Source of the DNA: Acidovorax temperans
GTDB taxonomy: Bacteria > Pseudomonadota > Gammaproteobacteria > Burkholderiales > Burkholderiaceae_C
Assembly (NCBI RefSeq): GCF_006716905.1
Contig: NZ_VFPV01000002.1
Span: 434,001 to 498,000, forward strand
Direction of reading: 5' to 3'
DNA length: 64,000 nucleotides
Positions 49,661-58,014 of this stretch are shown in pieces. How positions within the stretch are numbered: the stretch's first letter is position 1; each line of letters starts with the position of its first letter. The notes below the pieces were generated by a model. The model saw nothing but the letters and a program-made list of their open reading frames with translations, did not search any database and had not been told where the DNA came from. A program made the translations under genes and the position numbers.

Positions 49661-49790
49661 CGGTCTTGGCTGCGCGGTCGCGGCACCGTCGGATAAGGGA
49701 TCGATCTGCATTTTCGTTCGTGTTCGTCTGGGGAGCCGGGCGCGGCGCCCCCTTGACCGGGCCTTCGCAGTGTCGCGGCGGCCCGGCCAC

Positions 49791-49814
49791 TCGTCCAATA
49801 CATAATGCGGGCCC
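49791..49814. promoter_or_regulatory. Candidate LysR-type regulator site before the dehydrogenase copy 2
   Basis: CGTCCAATACATAATGCGGG closely matches CGTCCAATATATAATTGGG at 55748-55766 in the regulator's own intergenic region. The block is AT-rich within very GC-rich DNA and shares the CCAAT and GGGCC ends. It suggests that the LysR at 55796 controls the dehydrogenase-RraA-DH part as well. Confidence 0.5.
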
Positions 49815-49881
49815 GTTCGATGCCGCTGCGGTATCGTGGGCGTGAGGGGCACGGGCCGGCAGCGGCCGGCCGATGCCGGCG

Positions 49882-51159
49882 TCAGCGCATTGCCAGCTTC
49901 GGCAGGAACAGCACCAGTTCCGGCACGTAGGTGATGGTCAGCAGGATCGCCACCAGCGCCAGCAGGAACGGCCACAGCTCGCGGGTGAAGTCGGTGATCG
50001 TCACCTTCAGGATGTCGCACACCACGTACATGACCAGTCCGAACGGTGGGGTCACCATTCCGATCATCAGGTTCATGACCACCATCACCCCCATGTGGAC
50101 GGGGTCGAGGCCGAGCGCGGCGAACACCGGCACCAGCACCGGCACCACGATGATCAGGATCGCGGTGGCGTCCAGGAACATGCCGAGCACGATCAGCACC
50201 ACGTTCAGCACCAGCAGGAACAGGATCTTGTTGTCGCCGATGTGGGCGAGCAGCTGCACCACCGCCTGGCCCACCTGTTCGCGGGCCAGCAGCCAGCTGA
50301 ACGGGGAGGCGGCAGCGATCACGAGCATGATCACGCCCGCCTGCACGCCGGTCTCCAGCAGGATCTTCGGGATGTCCGCGGCGCCCAGCGAGCGGTAGAA
50401 CACCATCGTCAGCACCAGCGCGTAGACCACCGCCACGGCGCCGGCCTCGGTGGGCGTGAACACGCCGGCCAGGATGCCGCCGAGGATGATCACCGGCAGC
50501 ATCAGCGGCGGGCCGGAGACGCGCAGCGCGTGGACGATGCCGCGCAGGGTGGGGCGCTCGCCGCGGGGGAAGTTGCGCCGCCGCGCGATCACGTTGACCG
50601 CCACCATCAGGTAGACGCCCATCAGGATGCCGGGGATCGCACCGCCCAGGAACAGCTGCCCGATCGAGACGCCCGCGATGGAGCCGTAGATGATGAAGGG
50701 GATGCTGGGCGGGATGATCGGGGCGATCACCGCCGTGGCCCCGCTCAGTGCCGCGGCGAAGCGGGCGCTGTAGCCGGACTTCACCATCACCGGCACCAGG
50801 ATCTTGCAGTCGGACACCGCGTCGGCGATGGCGGAGCCGGTCATGCCCCCCATCACCATGCTGTTGACGATGTTCACTTGCGCCAGGCCGCCGCGGAAGT
50901 GGCCCACCATGGCGGTGGCGAACCGGCTCAGCTTGTCGGTGAGGCCGCCGCCGATCATCAGGTTGCCGGCCAGCAGGAACAGCGGGATCGCCATCAGCGG
51001 GAAGCTGTCGGCGCCCGTCACGATGCGCTGCGGCAGCACCATCAGCGGCACGTTGCCCAGCGACAGCAAGGCGGCCCCGGCGCTCACCACCATCGCGAAC
51101 GCGACCGGCATGCCGATGGCGAACAGGAGCAGGGTGCTCCCGAGCAGCAGGTAGGTCAT
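49882..51159 (-). CDS. TRAP transporter large permease (DctM-like)
   Basis: 425 residues, about 12 hydrophobic helices. MTYLLLGSTLLLFAIGMPVA start, SGYSARFAAALSGATAVIAPIIPPSIPFIIYG (the family core), GVFTPTEAGAVAVVYALVL. The ATG at 51159 overlaps the stop of the small permease (ATGA). Sodium-driven uptake of a carboxylate with the DctP and DctQ proteins. Confidence 0.93.
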   Translation of the reverse strand: MTYLLLGSTLLLFAIGMPVAFAMVVSAGAALLSLGNVPLMVLPQRIVTGADSFPLMAIPLFLLAGNLMIGGGLTDKLSRFATAMVGHFRGGLAQVNIVNSMVMGGMTGSAIADAVSDCKILVPVMVKSGYSARFAAALSGATAVIAPIIPPSIPFIIYGSIAGVSIGQLFLGGAIPGILMGVYLMVAVNVIARRRNFPRGERPTLRGIVHALRVSGPPLMLPVIILGGILAGVFTPTEAGAVAVVYALVLTMVFYRSLGAADIPKILLETGVQAGVIMLVIAAASPFSWLLAREQVGQAVVQLLAHIGDNKILFLLVLNVVLIVLGMFLDATAILIIVVPVLVPVFAALGLDPVHMGVMVVMNLMIGMVTPPFGLVMYVVCDILKVTITDFTRELWPFLLALVAILLTITYVPELVLFLPKLAMR

Positions 51160-51722
51160 GCCACGCTCCCTTCGCCGGGCTTGCGGGCCAGCGCCAGCCT
51201 GCCTTGCGCGCGCAGCAGCGTGCGTTCGACCTGGTAGGCCAGCATGATCGCCGCGCTCACCGGGACCGAGGCGTACACCCACGACATCGGGATCTCCAGC
51301 ATGGTCGCCTCGACGTTGGAGTTCACTTCGACGATGTTCAGGCCCTGCACGAGCAGCACCACCAGGGCGAGGACCATCAGCGCGTCCACGAGCCAGGCGA
51401 GGATCGCCTGCAGCCTGCGCGGGAGCAGCACGACCACCGTCTCCACGACGATGTGCCCGCCATGGCGGTAGGCCACGGCGGCGCCGAGGAAGGTGATCCA
51501 GACGAAGGCGTAGCGGGCCAGCTCCTCGCTCCAGGAGAGCGGGTTGCCCAGCACGAAACGGCAGAACACCTGCAGGACGATGGTGGCCACCATCACGGCC
51601 ATCAGGAGGGCGACCGCCGTCTCAGCGCCCCAGCGCCAGAGAAGGCGCACCGCTTTCAAAGGAGGGCCGCCGGTTGCGGCCTTGCCACCCAACGGCGGCT
51701 TGGAAGATGCCTCGACATGCAT
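51156..51722 (-). CDS. TRAP transporter small permease (DctQ-like)
   Basis: 188 residues, four helices. RWGAETAVALLMAVMVATIV, the motif FCRFVLGNPLSWSEELARYAFVWITFLGAA, and a C-terminal VYASVPVSAAIMLAYQVERTLL. The start at 51722 (MHVEASSK) is the first ATG before the helices; an upstream open frame to 51812 lacks homology. Confidence 0.9.
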   Translation of the reverse strand: MHVEASSKPPLGGKAATGGPPLKAVRLLWRWGAETAVALLMAVMVATIVLQVFCRFVLGNPLSWSEELARYAFVWITFLGAAVAYRHGGHIVVETVVVLLPRRLQAILAWLVDALMVLALVVLLVQGLNIVEVNSNVEATMLEIPMSWVYASVPVSAAIMLAYQVERTLLRAQGRLALARKPGEGSVA

Positions 51723-51828
51723 GATTTGGACCTCGTGACGAGATTGAGTTGACCGTGCGAGCACGCTGACGGGCGGCCGAGGGCGGAAGTGCACCGCCGG
51801 CCTCGCCGTCAACGGATGCGGGTAGGGA

Positions 51829-52857
51829 TCAGCCGGCAGTCTTCAGGATCTCGTCCAGCAGGCCCGGTTTCCACTTGTCGGCGAACTTGGGCGGCACTTC
51901 CTTCAGCACCACGTTCGCGAACGCCTTGAGGTCCGGCTCGATCACCGTCATTCCCTTGTCATGCAGCGTCTTGCGCAGTTCGCCTTCCTGCTTGGCGATC
52001 TGCTCGTCGGCGTACTCCACCGAGTCGTTCACGGCCTGCTGCAACAACTTGCGGTCCGCTTCGGCAAGGGATTGCCAGAAGCGCTCGCTGGCGACCATCC
52101 AGCCGTTGCCGCGCACGTGCGAGGTCATCACCAGGTATTTCTGCACGTCTTGGAAGCTGTTCCCGTTGATGGTGCCCAGCGGGTTCTCCTGGCCATCGAT
52201 GGTGCCCTGTTGCAGCGCGGTGAACACCTCCGGGAATGCCATCGGGGTCGGGCTGGCGCCGAGCGCCCGCCACGCGGCCACGTACACGGGGATCTCCGGC
52301 ACGCGCAGCTTGAGGCCGGCGAGGTCGGCGGGCGTGCGCACCGCGCGGTTCTTGGTGGTGAGCTGGCGGGCGCCGCGGTTCACGATGCCCAGCACGCGCA
52401 CGCCCTTCTTGGCCAGGAAGTCCTGGTGCATCGCCTGGCCGATCGGGCCGGCCAGCACGTTGCGCAGATGCTGTTGGCTGCGGAACACGTAGGGCAGCTC
52501 CAGCGCCCCGTACTGCGGCGCGGCGACGCTGATGATCAGCGAGCCGCTGCGACCCATCTCGATCGAACCGATCTGCATCGAGTCATACATGTCTTTCTCC
52601 GCGCCCAGCTGGCCGGAGTGGAAGTTCTGCACGACCATGCGGCCGCTGGTACGTTCGGCCAGCAGGGACTTGAGCTTCTCGGAGAAGTGGTACGCCTCGC
52701 CGCCGATGCCGTCGGTGTGGTTGAAGCGGATGGTGATCGGCGCGGCGAGCGCCGGCCGCGAGATCATCGCGCCGCCGAGGCCGACGGCGCCCACCGCGCC
52801 CATCGTGGCGAGCACCTGGCGCCGGTTCGGGCGCAGCTGGGAATCTGCCTTCTTCAT
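51829..52857 (-). CDS. TRAP transporter solute-binding protein (DctP-like)
   Basis: 342 residues from ATG 52857 (alternative ATG at 52872). The N terminus RPNRRQVLATMGAVGAVGLG..RPALAA carries a twin-arginine and hydrophobic segment, so Tat export is possible. Motifs: FNHTDGIGGEAYHFSEKLKSLL, GAEKDMYDSMQIGSIEMG, LKLRVPEIPVYVAAWRALGASPTPM (the Arg that clamps the carboxylate), and DGQENPLGTI. It should present a carboxylic acid to DctQM. Confidence 0.92.
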   Translation of the reverse strand: MKKADSQLRPNRRQVLATMGAVGAVGLGGAMISRPALAAPITIRFNHTDGIGGEAYHFSEKLKSLLAERTSGRMVVQNFHSGQLGAEKDMYDSMQIGSIEMGRSGSLIISVAAPQYGALELPYVFRSQQHLRNVLAGPIGQAMHQDFLAKKGVRVLGIVNRGARQLTTKNRAVRTPADLAGLKLRVPEIPVYVAAWRALGASPTPMAFPEVFTALQQGTIDGQENPLGTINGNSFQDVQKYLVMTSHVRGNGWMVASERFWQSLAEADRKLLQQAVNDSVEYADEQIAKQEGELRKTLHDKGMTVIEPDLKAFANVVLKEVPPKFADKWKPGLLDEILKTAG

Positions 52858-52982
52858 CTGTGTTGTCTCCATCGAGTAGTAATTGGTCTCACGGGAAGAA
52901 ATGCGCTGGCAGGCCCTTACGGGTTGCGGGCGCGCCGGCCTCCACCGGCGTGCCCCGGCCACTGCCCTGGCCGTGTGCCCGG

Positions 52983-54458
52983 TCAGCCCTGGAAGTAGGC
53001 CGCCTTCACGTTGGTGAAGAACTCCAGGTTGCTGTGGCCGATCGAGTAGGCGCCCAGGCCGGAGTCCTTGACGCCGCCGAAGGGCATGTGCGCCTCGCTG
53101 TTGGTGCCGTGGTTCACGTGCACCATGCCGCTCTCGCTCTCGCGCACGAAGCGCAGCGCCTCGTCGACGTCGCGGGTGAAGACGGAGGCGGCGAGGCCGT
53201 ATTCGACCGAGTTCGCCACCTCGATGGCCTGGTTCGCGTCGCGCACCGAGATCAGGGACAGCACCGGGCCGAACACCTCCTGCTTCGCCAGCAGGTTCTC
53301 GGGCGACACGTTCTCGATCAGCGCCGGCTCCAGGAAGTTGCCGCGCCCGAGCTCACCGTCTTCCAGCACGCGCCCGCCGAAGCGGATGCGGGCCCCCTGG
53401 TCCAGGCCGCTGGCCATGTTGCGCAGCACCGAGGCGCGGTGCTGGTCGGTGACCAGCGGGCCCATCCTGCTGGCCGGATCCCAGGCGGGCCCCACCTTGA
53501 TGGCGGCCAGTTCCGCGACCAGCGCTTCGCCCAGTTCGGCCGCCAGGCTTTGCAGGACGATCACGCGACTGACCGCGGTGCAGCGCTGGCCGGTGGTGGT
53601 GAACGCGGCCTGCGCGATCTGCTTGGCGATGTTGGCGGCGTCGGCGTAGCTCAGAACGACGGCGGGGTTCTTGCCGCCCATTTCCAGCTGGGTGCGCACC
53701 ATGCGACGGCCCGCCTGCGCGTTGATGTCCCCGCCGGTCCTGGTCGAGCCCGTGAAGCTGATGCCGCGCACCAGCGGGTGCTTGACCAGCGCCTCGCCCA
53801 CGGTGCGGCCGGAGCCGAGCACCAGGTTGATCACGCCCTTGGGCACGCCGGCTTCCTTGAACAGCTCCACCAGCCTGACGGAGCACCAGGGCGTGAAATT
53901 GGAGGGCTTCAGCACCGTGGTGCAGCCGTAGGCCAGCGCCGGACCGATCTTGCGCACCGGCGTCAGGACCGGGAAGTTCCACGGCGCGATCGAGGCGATC
54001 ACGCCGACCGGCTCGCGGAAGGTCATCGCCAGGCCGTTGCGCTTCTCGCTGGGCAGCGTCCAGCCTTCCATGCGGCTGGCCTCGCCGGCGGCAAAGCGCA
54101 GTTCCTTCACCGCCCGGCCGACCTCGCCGCGCGATTCGGCCAGGATCTTGCCTTGTTCGGCCGAAACTAGGAAGGCGAATTCCTCGGCCCGCTTTTCGAT
54201 CAGTTCGGCCGCGCGGAATAGGATGGCGCCGCGCTCCGGGCCGGGCACCTCGCGCCACGCCTTCCAGGCGCGATGCGAGGAGCTGACGGCGCGATCCGCG
54301 TCTTCCGCGGTGCCTTCGGCGAAGTGGCCGAGGACCTGGTCGCGCCGCGCGGGGTTCGTGATGGCCACGGCGTCGGGGCCGGCCTGCTCCCACTCCCCGT
54401 CGATGTAGTTGCCGTAGCGGCCGCCGATGTTCTGGCCGAGCCAGGTCTGCATGTCCAT
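52983..54458 (-). CDS. NAD(P)-dependent aldehyde dehydrogenase
   Basis: 491 residues of the ALDH superfamily. NAD site PWNFPVLTPVRKIGPALAYG and FTGSTRTGG, catalytic Glu in LEMGGKNPAVVL, catalytic Cys in TTTGQRCTAVSRV, and the C-terminal HMPFGGVKDSGLG. The C-terminal FFTNVKAAYFQG resembles the semialdehyde dehydrogenase group. It follows the Fe-alcohol dehydrogenase by 28 bp, so the two probably act in sequence. Confidence 0.92.
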   Translation of the reverse strand: MDMQTWLGQNIGGRYGNYIDGEWEQAGPDAVAITNPARRDQVLGHFAEGTAEDADRAVSSSHRAWKAWREVPGPERGAILFRAAELIEKRAEEFAFLVSAEQGKILAESRGEVGRAVKELRFAAGEASRMEGWTLPSEKRNGLAMTFREPVGVIASIAPWNFPVLTPVRKIGPALAYGCTTVLKPSNFTPWCSVRLVELFKEAGVPKGVINLVLGSGRTVGEALVKHPLVRGISFTGSTRTGGDINAQAGRRMVRTQLEMGGKNPAVVLSYADAANIAKQIAQAAFTTTGQRCTAVSRVIVLQSLAAELGEALVAELAAIKVGPAWDPASRMGPLVTDQHRASVLRNMASGLDQGARIRFGGRVLEDGELGRGNFLEPALIENVSPENLLAKQEVFGPVLSLISVRDANQAIEVANSVEYGLAASVFTRDVDEALRFVRESESGMVHVNHGTNSEAHMPFGGVKDSGLGAYSIGHSNLEFFTNVKAAYFQG

Positions 54459-54486
54459 GGGTCTGTCTCTCTTGGTGGTGTCGTGT

Positions 54487-55659
54487 TTACAGCTTGGCGC
54501 GCAGCAGCGCCTTCATGTCTTCGAGCGTCGGCTTGCGCGGATTCACCGCGACGTTGCCGGACAGCATGGCTTCGGCGGCCACGTCGTGCAGGTCGGCCTC
54601 CGTCATGTGGAAGTCGCCCAGCTTCGCGGTGATGCCGATGTCGGCCTGCAGCTGCTCGATCGCGATCACCGAACGCTCCGCCGCCTCGCGCAGGCTGAGG
54701 CCGTCGGTGCGCTCGCCGAAGATCTGCGCGATGCGTGCGAACTTCGCCAGGTTGCCCGGGAGGTTGAAGCGCATCACCGCCGGCAGCATGATCGCGTTCG
54801 CCAGGCCGTGCGGGATGTGGAAGCGCGAGCCGAGCGGCATGGCAAAGGCGTGCGCCAGGCCCAGGCGGGTGCTGTTGAACGCCATCGCCGCGATGGTGCT
54901 GGCCAGCAGCATGTCGGCGCGGGCTTCCTTGTTGCCCGGCTGGGCGACCGCCAGGCGCAGGCTGCGCGCGATCAGGGCCATGGACTGCTCGGACATCGCC
55001 TCGGAGATCGGCTGGGTGGCCGTGTTCACGTACGACTCCAGCGCGTGCGTCAGCGCGTCGATGCCGGTGGCGGCCGTGATGGCCGGCGGCAGGGACATGG
55101 TCAGCTCGGGATCGAGCAGGGCGATGCGGGCGCAGTTCAGGACGCTGCCGACGCCGAACTTGGTCTTCTTCTCCTTGTCCGACAGCACGGACCAGATCGT
55201 CAGCTCGCTGCCGGTGCCGGAGGTCGTGGGGATGGCGATCACGGGGGCGCCGGGCTGACCGATCTTGCCCATGCCGTTGTAGTCGCGGATGTTGCCGGGG
55301 TTGGTCAGCATCACGCCGATCACCTTCGCCACGTCCATCGCGCTGCCGCCGCCGATGCCGACGATGACGTCGCACTCCTTCGACCGGGCGAGCTGCACGC
55401 CGGCATCCACGGAGCGGGCGTCCGGGTCGCTCTCGACGTCGGTGAAGATGGTGACGGGGAACGCGCTACCGAGCGCGGAGACCACCCGTTCGACCAGGCC
55501 GGCCTTGGCGACGCCGGGATCGCCGACCACCAGGACCCGCCGGCCGCCGACGCTCTTCACGAGCTCGGGCAGGCGCGCCAGCGCACCCCAGCCGAATTCG
55601 ATCGCCGTGGGGTTGTGGTAGCTGAAGGAGGTGATGGAGGAGGTGATGGAGGAGGTCAT
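54487..55659 (-). CDS. Iron-type alcohol dehydrogenase
   Basis: 390 residues, group III (Fe-ADH) family. NAD region GIGGGSAMDVAKVIGVML, IPTTSGTGSELTIWSV; metal ligands Asp and His in GIDALTHALE and the two His of LAHAFAMPLGSRFHIPHG. The third usual His of that loop (position 4) is Met here. ATG 55659 starts MTSSITSSITSF, three tandem repeats of 12 bp (55625-55660). First gene of the operon; converts a primary alcohol or diol to an aldehyde, or the reverse. Confidence 0.9.
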   Translation of the reverse strand: MTSSITSSITSFSYHNPTAIEFGWGALARLPELVKSVGGRRVLVVGDPGVAKAGLVERVVSALGSAFPVTIFTDVESDPDARSVDAGVQLARSKECDVIVGIGGGSAMDVAKVIGVMLTNPGNIRDYNGMGKIGQPGAPVIAIPTTSGTGSELTIWSVLSDKEKKTKFGVGSVLNCARIALLDPELTMSLPPAITAATGIDALTHALESYVNTATQPISEAMSEQSMALIARSLRLAVAQPGNKEARADMLLASTIAAMAFNSTRLGLAHAFAMPLGSRFHIPHGLANAIMLPAVMRFNLPGNLAKFARIAQIFGERTDGLSLREAAERSVIAIEQLQADIGITAKLGDFHMTEADLHDVAAEAMLSGNVAVNPRKPTLEDMKALLRAKL

Positions 55660-55746
55660 GCTTGTCTCGGTTGCCTTGTTCGATCGGGTTGCTGGCTGCC
55701 GCTTGCACGGCAACGCGGGGGCCAGTGTCCCGCGGGGCCACCATAT

Positions 55747-55769
55747 CCGTCCAATATATAATTGGGCCT
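55747..55769. promoter_or_regulatory. LysR-type operator/promoter between regulator and alcohol dehydrogenase
   Basis: CCGTCCAATATATAATTGGG contains the dyad CCAAT-ATATA-ATTGG, spaced like a LysR binding site, and TATATAAT-like promoter sequence. It lies between the divergent regulator and alcohol dehydrogenase genes and recurs with few changes at 49791-49814. Confidence 0.55.
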
Positions 55770-55795
55770 CCATTGATACTTGCGCGGCATCAGGA

Positions 55796-56758
55796 ATGAT
55801 CGACCTCCGGCACTTCCGCTATTTCCAGGCCGTGGCCCAGGAGCTCCACTTCGGGCGGGCCGCGGCCCGCCTGTGCATCGTGCAGCCGGCGCTGTCGCGC
55901 CAGATCCAGCAGCTGGAAGGGGAAATCGGCACGCCCCTGCTGCGGCGAACGCAGCGGCGGGTGGAACTGCTCCCCGCCGGCCAGCTGTTCCTGGAGCGCA
56001 GCAACCTCATCCTCGAGGAGGTGGAACGCGCCGCGATCGACGCGCGGCGCACCGGCGCCGGCGAGTGCGGGCGCCTGTCCGTGGGCTTCATCCACTCCGC
56101 GACCTACGGGCTGCTGCCCTCCATCATCGAGCGCTTCCGCCACCTGTATCCGGACATCGAGCTGGAACTGCACGAGATGCCGATCACCGAGCAGCACGTG
56201 GCGCTGACGCGCGGCGTGATCGACGTCGGCGTGCTGCGGCCGCAGCCGGCGCCCTCCGAAGTCCAGGTGCAGGCGGTGCTGGAGGACCCGTTCCTGGTGG
56301 CGGTCCCGCACAAGCACCGGCTGGCGCGGCGCAAGGCCGTGCGCCTGAAGGAGCTCGAGGGCGAACCGATGGTGATGTTCCCGCGCCGCGGCAGCCCGCT
56401 GTTCCACTCGCGCATCGTGGCCATGTGCGAGCGCGCCGGCTTCACCCCGCGGGTGGTGCAGCAAGCCACCCAGATCCATACGGTGGCCGGGCTGGTCGGG
56501 GCCGGCATCGGGCTGGCGATCATCCCCGGGACGGCGCGCAACCTGCAGCCGCGGGGCGTTCACCTCCTCGAGATCGTCGACGCGCCCGAGCCGGTGCACG
56601 TGGCGCTGGGATGGCTGCGGTCCAAGGAAGACATGCCGGCGGTCCGCTCGTTCCGGCAGGTCACCTTGCTGGTCGCGCAGCAGCTCGGTGCGGGCCGGCG
56701 CGTGACGCGGGCGCCGCGCGAGGACTGCGGGTCAGTTGCGCGGGAAGCCGGCCGTTGA
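55796..56758 (+). CDS. LysR-type regulator of the catabolic cluster
   Basis: 320 residues: helix-turn-helix MIDLRHFRYFQAVAQELHFG and LCIVQPALSRQIQQLEGEIG, effector domain with SVGFIHSATYGLLPSIIERF, DVGVLRPQP and AGIGLAIIPG. Resembles the CatR/BenM type that senses aromatic or carboxylic acids. Divergent from the alcohol dehydrogenase operon, across a shared operator. Its last 296 bp belong to the inverted repeat. Confidence 0.9.
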   Translation: MIDLRHFRYFQAVAQELHFGRAAARLCIVQPALSRQIQQLEGEIGTPLLRRTQRRVELLPAGQLFLERSNLILEEVERAAIDARRTGAGECGRLSVGFIHSATYGLLPSIIERFRHLYPDIELELHEMPITEQHVALTRGVIDVGVLRPQPAPSEVQVQAVLEDPFLVAVPHKHRLARRKAVRLKELEGEPMVMFPRRGSPLFHSRIVAMCERAGFTPRVVQQATQIHTVAGLVGAGIGLAIIPGTARNLQPRGVHLLEIVDAPEPVHVALGWLRSKEDMPAVRSFRQVTLLVAQQLGAGRRVTRAPREDCGSVAREAGR

Positions 56759-56991
56759 GGTTCGTGTAGGCGTTCGGGCAGGTGTCGACGGTGATCGAGC
56801 CGCCAGCGCTTGTCAGGGTCGTGAAGCGGGCCGGGTTGGGAGATGCCATCAGCGCCCACACGTCGACAACATCTCCAGCGTCAGACGTCGCTGGTTGCGC
56901 TGGCGGCGCAGGAAGGCGGGAATCAAAGTGTCCATGGGCGAAGCGTAGCGCAGCCATGGGACAATCGCTCATACGATCGTGTGAATTCGTG
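56463..56991. repeat. Right copy of the 529-bp inverted repeat
   Basis: Exact inverse of 42536-43064 as far as I can see by eye. It includes the 3' end of the intact LysR gene and 233 bp of downstream DNA without a clear gene, with an ACGATCGT dyad near the end (56970-56980). Prophage DNA begins directly after it. Confidence 0.9.
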
Positions 56992-57026
56992 CCCTTCGAG
57001 GTCCTGATTCTTGGATTTCAAGGGCT

Positions 57027-57491
57027 TCAAGCATTCCTGAGTAGTAGTACTCGCTCTGCTTCGCGGCGGCTGACCAGTCCGGGCAAAATCTTGCCCGCAC
57101 CGCGAACCCACCGTCGCAACTCGTGTGCGGCAGCAGCCCAATCCCGCTGATTGATTCTTCGCCGCAAGGTCGAAGTCTGCAGCCGCCCGGCACCGAGGTT
57201 GAATGTGAAGTCCACGATGGCTGCGAGCCGCCCCTCTGACTCAGTGGCCAACACAGGGCAGTAGCGCAGCGTCGCCGCCAGTGCCGTCTGTAAATCGCGC
57301 GCCAGATAAACCTCGGCTTCGACCTCCGTAATCGGTGGGTGTTTCGGGTCACACAGATGGCCGTAGCCAATCGTCCAGTAGCCTGCCGGGCAGACGTAGG
57401 GATACGCCCGGCCAGGATCGTTCTTCGGCACGCGGTGGAAGCCCTCGAAGCGCTTGGCCAGATCGATGGCCGCCTGCGGAACCGCGATCAC
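57027..57491 (-). CDS. Phage endolysin (GH24 lysozyme)
   Basis: 154 residues from GTG 57491, whose GTGA overlaps the upstream stop. Catalytic Glu in AKRFEGFHRV, then CPAGYWTIGYGHL with the Thr of the Glu-(Asp/Cys)-Thr triad, and VDFTFNLGAGRLQTSTLRRRIN. There is no signal peptide. It cuts peptidoglycan during phage lysis. Last gene of the prophage remnant. Confidence 0.9.
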   Translation of the reverse strand: MIAVPQAAIDLAKRFEGFHRVPKNDPGRAYPYVCPAGYWTIGYGHLCDPKHPPITEVEAEVYLARDLQTALAATLRYCPVLATESEGRLAAIVDFTFNLGAGRLQTSTLRRRINQRDWAAAAHELRRWVRGAGKILPGLVSRREAERVLLLRNA

Positions 57492-57964
57492 GGCCGCACC
57501 CGGTCGAACACCCGCCCGAGGAACCAGAAGTTGAGCACCCCAGCCCACAGCGCCTGATCTGCCTCCGTCCAGGCGTGCAGGACGGCAGCGCCCCAGCCAG
57601 CGCCACCTGTCAAGGCGGCTGCGACTGTTGCCGTCTTGGCCGCGCAGTAAAGCGCCATGAACCAGTAGGTGATCACCGGTCGCACGCTGACCGACAAGGC
57701 ATCTGCCCAGCGCACCCCAGTTTTCTCGCCCTGGGTACGAACGGCTTCGCGCAGGGTTTCGATGGCCCCGACGTTCCACGCGGCATCGGCACCCGCGCCG
57801 ATTTCCGACATTCGCTGCACGCCACGCAGCTTCTCGAACTTCAGCGCCTTGTCCTGCATTGCCAGTTCGCGACCTCGTTCACCTTTGCGGTCGAGCCACT
57901 TGAGGAGTTCGGGTGCCAGACGGAAGGCCCCGCCGAGGAGCCCACCAAGCAGTGTCTCGATCAT
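57488..57964 (-). CDS. Phage membrane protein, holin-like
   Basis: 158 residues from ATG 57964: an amphipathic N terminus (LLGGLLGGAFRLAPELLKWLDRK), a charged stretch, and two hydrophobic helices (VITYWFMALYCAAKTATVAAAL; ALWAGVLNFWFLG). Placed between a small membrane protein and the endolysin with coupled starts, so a holin or spanin-like role is inferred. Confidence 0.65.
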   Translation of the reverse strand: MIETLLGGLLGGAFRLAPELLKWLDRKGERGRELAMQDKALKFEKLRGVQRMSEIGAGADAAWNVGAIETLREAVRTQGEKTGVRWADALSVSVRPVITYWFMALYCAAKTATVAAALTGGAGWGAAVLHAWTEADQALWAGVLNFWFLGRVFDRVRP

Positions 57965-58014
57965 TGGGGACCTCCCATCAGCTTGAGCTTGATGGCGGCA
58001 CCGACTAGCTACCA

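Noticed and set aside
47789-49696. A 635-codon plus-strand frame opposite the RraA and LldD genes
   Set aside because: Composition of a shadow frame (rich in His, Gln, Val, Arg) and opposite well-supported enzymes.
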